Source: Bacteroidota bacterium
GTDB taxonomy: Bacteria > Bacteroidota > Bacteroidia > Bacteroidales > JAAUTT01
Assembly: GCA_021779665.1 (NCBI GenBank)
Contig: JAJYAG010000001.1
Location: 1-64,000, forward strand
DNA length: 64,000 nucleotides
Reading direction: 5' to 3'
The position numbers and the translations under genes were made by a program. The notes under the pieces are model-generated. The model ran no database searches. It saw nothing but the letters and a program-made list of their open reading frames with translations, and was not told the origin of the DNA. Each line of letters begins with the position of its first letter. The first letter of the stretch is position 1. Shown here piece by piece: positions 25,813 to 35,006 of the stretch.

Positions 25813-26523
25813 ATGAACGTAGTTATAACAGGAGCCAGTCGGGGGATAGGTTTTCAACTGGCACAGCATTTTGCCCGTTCAGGTGCAAAGAAGATTATAG
25901 GAATTTCCCGCAACTATAAGCAATTGTGCAGCTTAAAGGAAATTTGCCATGAAAAATATCCGCAAACGGAGTTTTTAGCTGTTGCTTACGATCTTCAGGG
26001 TATCATGCAGAATGAGCCTCAGTTGGCAGGACTTATCAAGCAGAATCTCAGCTCTGTTGATATTCTTGTTAATAATGCAGGACTTTTAAATCCAAAGCCA
26101 TTCGAAAGTGCCTCTGCCGATGATATCATGCGCATTTTCAATGTCAATTATTATGGGCCTGCGCTCCTTACCAAAAACCTGATGCCCCTTTTAAAAGCTG
26201 CGCATGGTCATGTTGTTAATATCACAAGCATGGGAGGTTTCCAGGGAAGTGCAAAATTCAAAGGACTTTCTCATTATAGCGCAAGCAAAGCTGCACTCAC
26301 AGTCCTGACTGAATGTCTGGCAGAGGAATATAAAAGTGAAGGCGTCTCTTTTAACGCGTTGGCCTTGGGTTCGGTGCAAACCGAAATGCTTGAAGAAGCT
26401 TTTCCCGGCATAACAGCCCCCTTAAAACCTGAAGAAGTCGCTGAATTTATTGTCGATTTTGCTATAAATGGAAAGAAGTACTTTAACGGGAAGGTACTAC
26501 CAGTATCTATTTCAACACCTTAG
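25813..26523 (+). CDS. Short-chain dehydrogenase/reductase
   Basis: This 236-residue Rossmann protein has TGASRGIG at the N-terminus, NNAGLLN, the catalytic Ser in VVNITSMGGF and the YSASKAAL pair (Tyr-x3-Lys). It is a classical SDR acting on a small carbonyl or alcohol with NAD(P); the substrate is unknown. Its TAG overlaps the stop of the converging buk gene by 4 nt, with no terminator between. Confidence 0.88.
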   Translation: MNVVITGASRGIGFQLAQHFARSGAKKIIGISRNYKQLCSLKEICHEKYPQTEFLAVAYDLQGIMQNEPQLAGLIKQNLSSVDILVNNAGLLNPKPFESASADDIMRIFNVNYYGPALLTKNLMPLLKAAHGHVVNITSMGGFQGSAKFKGLSHYSASKAALTVLTECLAEEYKSEGVSFNALALGSVQTEMLEEAFPGITAPLKPEEVAEFIVDFAINGKKYFNGKVLPVSISTP

Positions 26524-27596
26524 ACGTAAACTTTAATTTCGGTCTCATGCATTAAAACCCGATAGGCATTTAATGCAAGCGCCCGCATTTCATCTTCTCC
26601 GGGATAGATAAAAACCGGTGCGATAAAATGTATTTTTTTGGTGATATAATCCATTAAGGTTTTATTGTGAGCTAATCCTCCGGTAATCAAAATATTATCA
26701 ACTTCCCCGTTAAGCACAGCAGCCATAGCTCCTATGTATTTTGAAATCTGATAACCTAAGGTGTTTTGCAATAGCAAGGCCTGGGGATCACCTTCTTTGG
26801 CTTTAGCCTCTATAACCATCGCATCATTGGTGCCAAAATAGGCAACAAAACCACCCTCGCCGGTAACCATTTTTTTGAGGGTATCCTGCGTATATTCACC
26901 GCTAAAACAAGCTTTGATTAAATCGCCGACCGGCAAAGTGCCGCTGCGTTCGGGCGAAAGCGGTCCCTCTCCATCGAGTGCCTGGTTTACGTCTATGACT
27001 TTCCCTTTCAGGTGGGCTCCTACGGAAACGCCACCTCCAAGATGTGCAACAATTAAATTAAGTTCTTCGTAATGTTTTCCTATACTTTTTGCATGGATAC
27101 GGGCTGTCGCTTTTTGGTTAAGCGCATGAAAAACAGAGCGCCGCGTAAATTGCGGTAACCCGGTAAGCCGTGCTTCGTTGCAAAGCTCGTCCACCACAAC
27201 CGGATCGGCAATATAGGCTTTGGCTCCGGGAAGTTCCCTGGCAATATCATCGGCAATTAATGCTCCCAGGTTGCTGGCATGCTCTCCATACTGGCACGAC
27301 AGCAAATCATTTTTCATGGGTTTATTAACCTCGTAAACACCTGATGGAATAGGTTTTAACAAACCGCCACGTCCTATGACGATTTCAATTTTTTCAATAT
27401 TGACCCCGGCACTTTTAAGTTCGGAGAGTATAATTGCCTTACGGAAAGAAAATTGATTGATAACGTTTGGAAAGTTCTTTAGCTCTTCTGAAGTGTGTTT
27501 AATATTTTTTACAAATACCGACTTAATATTGTCGTATACAGCAATTTTGGTTGAAGTAGAACCTGGGTTAATAGCTAGTATAAGCCTGTTTTCCAT
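26520..27596 (-). CDS. buk: Butyrate kinase
   Basis: This 358-residue acetokinase-family protein starts ENRLILAINPGSTSTKIAVY and contains HLGGGVSVGAHLKGKVIDVN and the GEGPLSPERSGTLP segment characteristic of butyrate kinases. It transfers phosphate from butyryl-phosphate to ADP, giving butyrate and ATP. It is last in the operon, 4 nt after ptb. A branched-chain acid kinase role is possible, since these enzymes often accept isobutyrate. Confidence 0.92.
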   Translation of the reverse strand: MENRLILAINPGSTSTKIAVYDNIKSVFVKNIKHTSEELKNFPNVINQFSFRKAIILSELKSAGVNIEKIEIVIGRGGLLKPIPSGVYEVNKPMKNDLLSCQYGEHASNLGALIADDIARELPGAKAYIADPVVVDELCNEARLTGLPQFTRRSVFHALNQKATARIHAKSIGKHYEELNLIVAHLGGGVSVGAHLKGKVIDVNQALDGEGPLSPERSGTLPVGDLIKACFSGEYTQDTLKKMVTGEGGFVAYFGTNDAMVIEAKAKEGDPQALLLQNTLGYQISKYIGAMAAVLNGEVDNILITGGLAHNKTLMDYITKKIHFIAPVFIYPGEDEMRALALNAYRVLMHETEIKVYV

Positions 27597-27600
27597 TAAA

Positions 27601-28497
27601 TTATGTCAATAATGTTGCTAAGGCTATCGAATATAGTTTACTTTCCTCTGTATCGGCTCTTGATGTGAGTACCACCGGAACACTGGCTCCAACAACTACT
27701 GCTGCTGTTTTGGCTCCACCCAGGAATATAAGTGATTTATATAAAACATTACCGGCATCTAGATTATGGACTACAAGCAAATCGGCATCTCCGGCCACAT
27801 CACTTATAATTCCCTTGTGTTCTGCAGCTTCCCTGGATACGGCATTATCTAAAGCAAGCGGACCATCTACCATACAGCCTTTAATCTGGCCTCTCCGGTT
27901 CATGGTTGCCAGAATAGCCGCATGTTCTGTCGATTCTATTTTACTGTTAACTGTCTCAACAGGACAAACCATGGCTACCTTGGGAACAGGGCATCCTAAC
28001 TTGTGAAAGACCTCGGCAGCATTTGAGATCAGACTGATTTTTTCATCCAGGGTAGGTGCAATATTCATTGCAGCATCTGTTAACCCTAAAATTTTATGAT
28101 AATGCATGGTCTGAAAAAGTGCTACATGACTTAAAACCTGACTTTTTCTGATGCCTTTTTCTTTGTCGAGTATTGCTTTTAGCAGGGCAGCTGTGGAAAC
28201 AAAGCCTTTCATGAGAAGTTCTGCTTTTTTTTCTTTTACAAGCTGAACAGCAAGTCGGGCAGACTCAGCCGGGTCATTCTCGGGGATAAGCTTAAATCCT
28301 GAAATATCGAAATCTATTTTTTTGCAATAGTCTTCAATTTTGTTTTTATTACCTATAAACAAAGGCTCAATAATGCCTTCCTTCACGCCATCATGAATTG
28401 CTGATATAACTGCTTCATCTTCTGCAGCAGCAACGGCAATGATTTTTTTTCGTTGTTTCTTCGATTCGTTTAATAATGATTCAAAATTTGATATCAT
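27601..28497 (-). CDS. ptb: Phosphate butyryltransferase
   Basis: This 298-residue PTA/PTB-family protein shows VAAAEDEAVISAIHDGVKEG near the N-terminus and VGASVPVVLTSRADTEESKL near the C-terminus. It converts butyryl-CoA and phosphate to butyryl-phosphate, the substrate of the next gene's kinase. It lies 9 nt after ackA and 4 nt before buk. Some relatives are annotated as bifunctional, but no second domain is seen. Confidence 0.9.
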   Translation of the reverse strand: MISNFESLLNESKKQRKKIIAVAAAEDEAVISAIHDGVKEGIIEPLFIGNKNKIEDYCKKIDFDISGFKLIPENDPAESARLAVQLVKEKKAELLMKGFVSTAALLKAILDKEKGIRKSQVLSHVALFQTMHYHKILGLTDAAMNIAPTLDEKISLISNAAEVFHKLGCPVPKVAMVCPVETVNSKIESTEHAAILATMNRRGQIKGCMVDGPLALDNAVSREAAEHKGIISDVAGDADLLVVHNLDAGNVLYKSLIFLGGAKTAAVVVGASVPVVLTSRADTEESKLYSIALATLLT

Positions 28498-28506
28498 AAT
28501 AGTATT

Positions 28507-29736
28507 TTAGTAATCGATCTTATAGCCCTGGTTTTTCATGTTTTCAAGAATATCCATTGTGTCCTGGGCTATAATAAGTTCTTCATTCGTAGGTACAACC
28601 AAAACTTTTACCCGTGAGTGTTCTTTTGTAAGCACCATTTCTTCGCCGCGCAATCCGTTATTCCTGTCATAATCGAAATCTATCCCCAGGAATTCCAATC
28701 CCTTTACTACTTCACTGCGGGTGTAATCCGAATTCTCGCCAATACCCCCGGTAAATATAATCATATCCAAACCGCCCATTGCTGCGGCATACGAACCGAT
28801 ATACTTTCTGATGCGGTAGTGATACATATTAAGTCCCAGCTTAGCCCTTTCGTTCCCTTCGTATGCGGCTGTCATTATTTCGCGCATATCGGATGAAACA
28901 CCTGTGATGCCTAGCATGCCGCTATGTTTGTTTATCAACGTGTTAGCTGTGCTTATGTCAAGTTCCTCTTTCATCATCAGATAGGTGAGTACACCCAGAT
29001 CGAGGTCACCGCTGCGGGTTCCCATAATTAACCCTTCCACAGGCGTAAGTCCCATGGAGGTATCGATTGAAACTCCATTACTGATGGCTGCCACTGAGGC
29101 TCCATTGCCCAAGTGACAGGTGATTATTTTCATGTCTTTCTTATTCATGCCAACCATTTCGGCACCGCGCTGCGAAACATAGCGGTGGCTGGTTCCATGA
29201 AAACCGTAACGTCTTATTCCATATTTTTTATATAGCGGGAAGGGTATTGCATACATGTAAGCATAATCGGGCATGGTTTGATGAAATGCCGTATCGAACA
29301 CACTTACCTGGGGAATATTGGGCAACAAAGCCTGCATGGCAAATATCCCCTTGAGGTTTGGCGGATTGTGGAGCGGGGCCAGATCGATACATTCTTCAAG
29401 CATCCTGATAACCTCATCGGTAATGAGTACGCTGGAATTAAATTTTTCGCCTCCATGCACCACGCGGTGACCAACAGCATCTATTTCTTCGAAATTGGAA
29501 ATACTCCCATGTTTTACCGAAGTGAGGATTCCCAAAACATATTCGATACCCGACTGATGATCGTATATATCTCCTTCAAGCAGAAGCTTATCGCCATCAA
29601 TTCGTTCATTTTTAATAAAAGATCCGTGTAAGCCGATTTTCTCAACAACACCTTTTGCAAGGACTTGTCGCGAAGCCATGTCGAATAGCTGATATTTGAT
29701 GGATGAACTTCCGCAGTTTAATACAATTATTTTCAT
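28507..29736 (-). CDS. ackA: Acetate kinase
   Basis: This 409-residue protein has the full acetate kinase set: LNCGSSSIKYQLFDM, FDTAFHQTMPDYAYMYAIP, GFHGTSHRYVSQ and HLGNGASVAAISNG. It makes acetate and ATP from acetyl-phosphate. It sits 10 nt after the Hbd-like gene, and its usual partner pta heads the operon. Confidence 0.96.
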   Translation of the reverse strand: MKIIVLNCGSSSIKYQLFDMASRQVLAKGVVEKIGLHGSFIKNERIDGDKLLLEGDIYDHQSGIEYVLGILTSVKHGSISNFEEIDAVGHRVVHGGEKFNSSVLITDEVIRMLEECIDLAPLHNPPNLKGIFAMQALLPNIPQVSVFDTAFHQTMPDYAYMYAIPFPLYKKYGIRRYGFHGTSHRYVSQRGAEMVGMNKKDMKIITCHLGNGASVAAISNGVSIDTSMGLTPVEGLIMGTRSGDLDLGVLTYLMMKEELDISTANTLINKHSGMLGITGVSSDMREIMTAAYEGNERAKLGLNMYHYRIRKYIGSYAAAMGGLDMIIFTGGIGENSDYTRSEVVKGLEFLGIDFDYDRNNGLRGEEMVLTKEHSRVKVLVVPTNEELIIAQDTMDILENMKNQGYKIDY

Positions 29737-29746
29737 TATCTGAATG

Positions 29747-30706
29747 TCATTTTATTTCTGTGCAGGTTATATTCTGCGAAACTTTAGTGTCATGTTCATA
29801 TTTGTAGAAACCTTTTCCGGTTTTACGACCCAGGTTGTTGGCGCGCACAAGCCTCTTGATAATAGGTGAGGCTTTGAATTTCTGCAATCCAAATTCCTGG
29901 TAAAGGTTGTCCATATATTTTAATATTTTATCGAGGCCAATTCTGTCGGCCAGCTCAAATGGACCAAACTGAAGACCGTAGCCTATTTTCATGGTGTCGT
30001 CAATGTTTTCGATAGAGCCGACTCCTTCCATTAATACTTCACAGGCTTCGTTTATGAGCGTAACTATCAGTCGGGTACTTATGTTACCAGGTGATTCATT
30101 TACGGTGACTACCTTTTTGCCGATCATTTTGGCAAAGCGACAAACAAAGTCATACGCTTCCTCGCTGGTCCTCAATCCCTTAACTACTTCAACAACTTTT
30201 ACAGTGGGAGGGATCATAAAATGAAGTCCTACGGCTCGTTCCGGAAATTTAAGCGTTGACGAGAGGTCCGATATCATCAGGGTGGAGATATTGGAGGTGA
30301 TAACAGCGTCAGCCGAAACATGCTCTTCAATTTTCCTGAAAACTTCTTTTCTTAACTCCAGAGATGTTCCTGGCCTGTTGGAACTTATGGTCTCCATCAC
30401 AAGGTTGCATTCGGCAATTTTGCTGTAATCGGTTGTGCCCTGAATTCTCGAAAGTATTGCTCTTTTCTCACTCTCGGTCAAACCCCAGCGATCGATAATC
30501 ATATCGAGCTGCTGACTAATATCGAGAAAAATTTCCTTAACTCTTTCTTCACTAACATCAACAAAAACCACATCAATTCCCGATTGGCTGATAATTCTTG
30601 CTATCTCCTGGCCAACCGAACCACAACCCACAATGCCTACTTTACGAAGGCTTTCCTTCTTCCGCAGTTTCTCGTTAAGTGCGTAATCTTCTAAAACTTC
30701 CGACAT
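29747..30706 (-). CDS. 3-hydroxyacyl-CoA dehydrogenase-like protein (diverged active site)
   Basis: This 319-residue protein follows the 3-hydroxybutyryl-CoA dehydrogenase plan: NAD-binding GCGSVG (27-32), the catalytic His162 in GLHFMIP and Glu173, then the C-terminal helical domain (FGPFELADRIGLD). Two residues expected to be Asn are changed: HFFNP reads HFMIP (Ile165), and SPGFVVNR reads SPGNISTR (Thr211). It would reduce acetoacetyl-CoA to 3-hydroxybutyryl-CoA toward butyrate, which fits ptb-buk beside it, but these changes may mean a different substrate or lost activity. No thiolase, crotonase or acyl-CoA dehydrogenase is in the window. Confidence 0.8.
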   Translation of the reverse strand: MSEVLEDYALNEKLRKKESLRKVGIVGCGSVGQEIARIISQSGIDVVFVDVSEERVKEIFLDISQQLDMIIDRWGLTESEKRAILSRIQGTTDYSKIAECNLVMETISSNRPGTSLELRKEVFRKIEEHVSADAVITSNISTLMISDLSSTLKFPERAVGLHFMIPPTVKVVEVVKGLRTSEEAYDFVCRFAKMIGKKVVTVNESPGNISTRLIVTLINEACEVLMEGVGSIENIDDTMKIGYGLQFGPFELADRIGLDKILKYMDNLYQEFGLQKFKASPIIKRLVRANNLGRKTGKGFYKYEHDTKVSQNITCTEIK

Positions 30707-30724
30707 TTTAACTTCTATATTTAT

Positions 30725-31726
30725 TTAAATACCAGCTGCCTGGTTTACTGTTATTGCTATCAGATTCACAATATCGTCTACCGAGCAACCTCTCGACAAG
30801 TCGTTGATAGGAGCAGCCATACCCTGCAAAATAGGGCCAACTGCTTCAGCATCAGCCAAGCGTTGCACCAGCTTGTAGCAAATATTCCCGGTTTGAAGAT
30901 CGGGGAATACCAGAACGTTGGCATTACCGGCAATCTCACTTCCAGGGGCTTTACTTTTCCCGATCGACTCAATGATTGCTGCATCAGCCTGCAGTTCTCC
31001 GTCAATTTTAAGTGATGGATCCATCTGCCTGGCAATTTGAGTGGCGCTGATTACTTTATCAACAAGCTCATGCTTTGCACTTCCTTTAGTTGAGAAACTC
31101 AGCATGGCAATCCTGGGTTCGAATCCGGCAATGGCTCGGGTGGTTTTTGCTGTGGCGACTGCGATCTGGGCGAGTTCCTGATCGGTAGGATTGGGATGAA
31201 CTGCACAGTCGGCAAATACCATTATTCCATTGTTACCAAACGATTTGTTTTTCAATATCATAATAAACGCTCCCGAAACCACCGATATACCTGGCAAGGT
31301 TTTAACATATTGAAAGGCAGGACGTAATACATCTCCGGTTGCATTCATCGCTCCGGCAACTTCTCCGTCGGCATCTCCGCTTTTAATCATGATAGTTGCC
31401 AGATACAGCGGATCTTCCACAAGCTTTTGAGCGTTGGAAAGTGTAAGCCCTTTCGACTTACGCAATTCTACCATCAAATTGATGTATTGTTCTTTTTTAT
31501 AATGTGTTATAGGATCGACAATTTCGGCTTCGGAAATGTATTTTAAATCCCACTGCTTTGCCAGTTCGAAAATTTTTGAAGGATTTCCGACGAGCGAAAT
31601 CCGGGCAATTTTTTCCCGGATAACCTGATTTGCGGCTTTAAGGGTGCGTTCTTCCGTTCCTTCAGGCAAAACTATGCGTTTGTTCTGAAGTTTTGCTTTT
31701 TCTTTAATACTGTCGAGCAATTCCAT
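30725..31726 (-). CDS. pta: Phosphate acetyltransferase
   Basis: This 333-residue protein is the short, single-domain Pta: RIVLPEGTEERTLKAAN, GEVAGAMNATGDVLRPAFQ, FADCAVHPNPT and NVLVFPDLQTGNICYKLVQR. It makes acetyl-phosphate from acetyl-CoA for AckA. It is the first recognisable enzyme gene of the operon, 18 nt after a 44-codon ORF. The regulatory N-terminal domains of long Pta are absent, as is common in this phylum. Confidence 0.95.
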   Translation of the reverse strand: MELLDSIKEKAKLQNKRIVLPEGTEERTLKAANQVIREKIARISLVGNPSKIFELAKQWDLKYISEAEIVDPITHYKKEQYINLMVELRKSKGLTLSNAQKLVEDPLYLATIMIKSGDADGEVAGAMNATGDVLRPAFQYVKTLPGISVVSGAFIMILKNKSFGNNGIMVFADCAVHPNPTDQELAQIAVATAKTTRAIAGFEPRIAMLSFSTKGSAKHELVDKVISATQIARQMDPSLKIDGELQADAAIIESIGKSKAPGSEIAGNANVLVFPDLQTGNICYKLVQRLADAEAVGPILQGMAAPINDLSRGCSVDDIVNLIAITVNQAAGI

Positions 31727-31743
31727 GATTCAAAAATTTTCAA

Positions 31744-31878
31744 TTAAGTTTCATTACTGAGATGAAATTTCAGCTGCGGTTCAGGTATCAAAGATAATAT
31801 TCCTGCAGCGTATAAATTCCCTGAATCCGATATTTTCGAATAATATTCTTTAACATATCCGTTAATGATTTTATTCAT
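31744..31878 (-). CDS. 44-codon ORF heading the acid-fermentation operon
   Basis: ATG 31878 opens MNKIINGYVKEYYSKISDSG and ends at TAA 31744-31746, 18 nt before pta, a spacing like the rest of the operon. Composition is protein-like: an amphipathic N-terminal helix, then SGNLYAAGILSLIPEPQLKF. A TTG six codons upstream could extend it (MLKLND); a stop lies before that. I do not recognise it. It could be a small protein, a leader peptide or a decayed gene end. Confidence 0.4.
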   Translation of the reverse strand: MNKIINGYVKEYYSKISDSGNLYAAGILSLIPEPQLKFHLSNET

Positions 31879-31986
31879 ATCGTTTAATTTAAGCAATTAA
31901 ACGCTGAAATCAAAATTCATTTTGAGAACGATGATCCTGCTGTTAGTTTTAATGATCCCGAACCCTGTTTAGTTGATTCAAAATTT

Positions 31987-31994
31987 TATCTTTG
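31987..31994 (+). promoter_or_regulatory. -7 promoter element of the flavin/Fe-S oxidoreductase gene
   Basis: TATCTTTG fits TAnnTTTG and is followed by GCGG, 22 nt before the ATG at 32016. The same TATCTTTGCGG string precedes pyrD. No clean -33 TTTG at standard spacing. Confidence 0.5.
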
Positions 31995-32015
31995 CGGTTA
32001 TTTTATTTAAAAAGA

Positions 32016-34949
32016 ATGAACCTGGAACAAAAGATTTCTCAGCTTGATAAAACCCTGAAAGGTAAAATTTATTCCGACAGAGTTGCTAAAATCCTATATG
32101 CCACCGATGCTTCTGCTTATCGCGAATTTCCGCTGGCCGTGGCTATTCCCGAAGATGATGAAGATATTAGTAAAATAATAAATTTTGCCAGGGAAGAAAA
32201 GCTAAGTCTTATTCCCCGTGGAGCAGGAACTTCTCTGGCGGGACAAGTGGTTGGCAATGGTATTGTGGTCGACATTTCACGGAATTTCAGGAAGATCCTG
32301 AAAGTGGATGAAGCCAATCACTCGGTTACGGTTCAGCCGGGTGTTGTGCTGGATGAGTTAAATCTTTACTTAAAGAAATACAATTTATTTTTTGGTCCGG
32401 AAACATCCACATCTAACCGTTGTGTGATGGGTGGGATGCTTGGCAATAACTCCTGTGGTTCTCACTCAATAATTTACGGAAGCACGCGCGATCATATCAA
32501 TAGTGTCAAGGCTTTTCTGAGCGATGGTTCTTTTACTGAGTTTACCGATGTTACTGCCCAGGAATTTGAAAATAAACTCCGTGGCAATTCTTTTGAATCG
32601 CATCTTTACAGAAGTCATTTCGATATTTTAAAGAACCCGGCCAATCAGGAGTCGATTCGCCGCGAATTTCCCGATCCTGAAATTCGTCGCCGTAATAACG
32701 GTTATGCCATTGATGTACTTTTGGAAACCGATCCTTTTACAGGAAATAAAATTCCTTTCAATTTTTCAAAACTTCTTGCCGGCTCTGAAGGAACACTGGC
32801 GATGGCTACTGAGATGGTTCTCAACCTTGTACCCGTTCCTCCAAAGGAAAAAGCTGTAATCTGTGTGCATCTCAACACCGTTATGGAGGCTTTGTATGCA
32901 AATTTAATTGCGCTTAAATACGCTCCGGGTGCTGTAGAGTTAATGGACTCCATAATATTGAACTGTACGAAAGATAATATTTCTCAGCGCCGCAACCGCT
33001 TCTTTGTTCAGGGCGATCCCGGTGCTTTGCTGATTGTGGAGTTTGCCCGCGAAACGAAAGAGGAGATTCTCGAAATTCAGGTCAGTCTTGAGCGGGAACT
33101 CAGGGCAAATAATTTGGGATATCACTTTCCGGTTTTATTTGGTTCCGATATTGCGAAAGTTTGGGCTCTGAGAAAATCAGGACTTGGAGTTTTATCCAAC
33201 ATACCGGGCGATGCTAAACCTGTTTCGGTGATTGAGGATACTGCAGTTCACCCGCGCGATTTACCAGCTTATATTACCGATTTTAATGAGCTGCTCAAAA
33301 AACATAAACTCGAATGTGTGTTTCATGCGCATGTGGGTTCAGGTGAGTTGCACCTGCGACCTGTACTGAACCTGAAAGATCCGAAAGATGTGCAGATATT
33401 CCGCACCTTGGCTTTGGAGACAGCTCAGCTTGTTAAAAAATACCATGGTAGTCTGAGTGGTGAACATGGGGATGGTCGTTTGCGTGGCGAATTTTTGCCT
33501 GTGATGATAGGCGAGCAGAATTACGAGCTTGTGAAGCAGGTAAAAAAGATCTGGGATCCGGAGAATTTGTTTAATGCAAATAAGATTGTTGATACACCGG
33601 CCATGAATAGTTCACTGAGGTATAATCCCGGTGAGCCTGTAAAAAAGATTGAAACCTATTTTGATTACTCATCAACCCAGGGTATAATGGGTGCTGTTGA
33701 GAATTGCAACGGGAGTGCCGATTGTCGTAAGACTGAAGTAATAGGCGGAGTGATGTGTCCCAGTTATATGGCCACGCGCGACGAAAATTCCACAACACGC
33801 GCAAGGGCCAATATTTTAAGGGAATATCTGACCCGGTCGGATAAGGTTAATCCTTTTGATCATAAGGAAATCGGACAGGTGCTCGATCTTTGTATTTCGT
33901 GCAAAGGTTGCAAAAGTGAATGTCCGTCGAACGTTGATATGGCTAAATTGAAAGCTGAATATCTGCAGCATTATTATGATGCCAACGGAGTTCCACTACG
34001 CAGCTGGCTTGTGGGAAATATTAATAAGTTCAACAAGCTTGCAAGCGCTGTCCCTTCGATGTATAATTATATGATGAACAAGTCTCCTCTTGCAAAACCT
34101 ATTAAAAACTTTATTGGTTTCAGCGAAAAGAGAATGTTACCGGCTTTGGCTCCTCAGACATTTAAAAAGTGGTTAGGGAAAAATCTCGATCAGCTCAATG
34201 CTAATCTTTCGGGCGATTCCAGGACCATTTGTTTGTTTGTAGATGAATTTACAAACTACAACGATGTGGAAGTCGGGGTTAAATGTGTGAAACTTCTGAA
34301 TAAACTGGGTTACAAAGTTATCACATCAACACATAAGGAAAGCGGGCGCACTTATCTGTCGAAAGGTCTACTAAAAAAAGCCCGTGCTTTAGCCGAGTAT
34401 AATGTGAAATCGCTTCATACGCTGGTGGCTCAGAATATTCCTTTAGTGGGAATAGAGCCTTCATGTATTTTAACCTTCCGCGATGAATATCCGGAGCTGG
34501 TAACGACGCCTTTCAGGAGTCAGGCCAAAGAATTATCCAAAAATGTATATCTCATCGAGGAGTTCCTGAGTAAAGAATTTGAAGACGGAAGGATAGATGT
34601 TTCCAAATTTAGCCGCCAGGAGAAGATAATTAAATTCCATGGACACTGCCAGCAAAAAGCTATTGTTTCCACAACGCCGACTCAAAAGATGCTTTCGATA
34701 CCGCAGAATTTTAAAGTCAGTGAAATTAAATCGGGCTGCTGTGGGATGGCTGGATCATTCGGATATGAAAAAGAACATTACGATGTATCGATGAAAATCG
34801 GGGAGCTGGTACTTTTCCCCGAAGTAAGAAATTCGGACGATAACACCATTATTGCTGCGCCAGGAACGAGTTGCCGCCATCATATTGCCGATGGAACAGG
34901 GAAAAAGGCCGTCCATCCGATAGAAGTTCTTTACGATGCATTAGCATAA
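32016..34949 (+). CDS. FAD-linked oxidase fused to iron-sulfur/CCG domains (D-lactate dehydrogenase-like)
   Basis: This 977-residue fusion starts at ATG 32016. The N-terminal FAD_binding_4 domain carries PRGAGTSLAGQVVGNGIVVD, and an FAD-oxidase C-terminal domain (GEHGDGRLRGEFLPVM) follows. A ferredoxin-like part has C564, C570, C581 and C626-x2-C-x2-C-x3-C636. Last come CCG-type ligands FHGHCQQKA and SGCCGMAGSFG. This GlcD+GlpC/Dld-II arrangement oxidises D-lactate, D-2-hydroxyglutarate or glycolate and passes electrons to the membrane. No signal peptide. It is divergent from the fermentation operon and could handle a hydroxyacid product, though that link is inference. Confidence 0.88.
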   Translation: MNLEQKISQLDKTLKGKIYSDRVAKILYATDASAYREFPLAVAIPEDDEDISKIINFAREEKLSLIPRGAGTSLAGQVVGNGIVVDISRNFRKILKVDEANHSVTVQPGVVLDELNLYLKKYNLFFGPETSTSNRCVMGGMLGNNSCGSHSIIYGSTRDHINSVKAFLSDGSFTEFTDVTAQEFENKLRGNSFESHLYRSHFDILKNPANQESIRREFPDPEIRRRNNGYAIDVLLETDPFTGNKIPFNFSKLLAGSEGTLAMATEMVLNLVPVPPKEKAVICVHLNTVMEALYANLIALKYAPGAVELMDSIILNCTKDNISQRRNRFFVQGDPGALLIVEFARETKEEILEIQVSLERELRANNLGYHFPVLFGSDIAKVWALRKSGLGVLSNIPGDAKPVSVIEDTAVHPRDLPAYITDFNELLKKHKLECVFHAHVGSGELHLRPVLNLKDPKDVQIFRTLALETAQLVKKYHGSLSGEHGDGRLRGEFLPVMIGEQNYELVKQVKKIWDPENLFNANKIVDTPAMNSSLRYNPGEPVKKIETYFDYSSTQGIMGAVENCNGSADCRKTEVIGGVMCPSYMATRDENSTTRARANILREYLTRSDKVNPFDHKEIGQVLDLCISCKGCKSECPSNVDMAKLKAEYLQHYYDANGVPLRSWLVGNINKFNKLASAVPSMYNYMMNKSPLAKPIKNFIGFSEKRMLPALAPQTFKKWLGKNLDQLNANLSGDSRTICLFVDEFTNYNDVEVGVKCVKLLNKLGYKVITSTHKESGRTYLSKGLLKKARALAEYNVKSLHTLVAQNIPLVGIEPSCILTFRDEYPELVTTPFRSQAKELSKNVYLIEEFLSKEFEDGRIDVSKFSRQEKIIKFHGHCQQKAIVSTTPTQKMLSIPQNFKVSEIKSGCCGMAGSFGYEKEHYDVSMKIGELVLFPEVRNSDDNTIIAAPGTSCRHHIADGTGKKAVHPIEVLYDALA

Positions 34950-34972
34950 GAAATTTACTTATATGATACATG

Positions 34973-35006
34973 AATCCACAGAGTTTAAAATTCTGTGGAT
35001 TTTTTG
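34973..35006 (+). terminator. Intrinsic terminator of the oxidoreductase gene
   Basis: AATCCACAGA (34973-34982) pairs with TCTGTGGATT (34992-35001), followed by a T-run. Confidence 0.88.
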
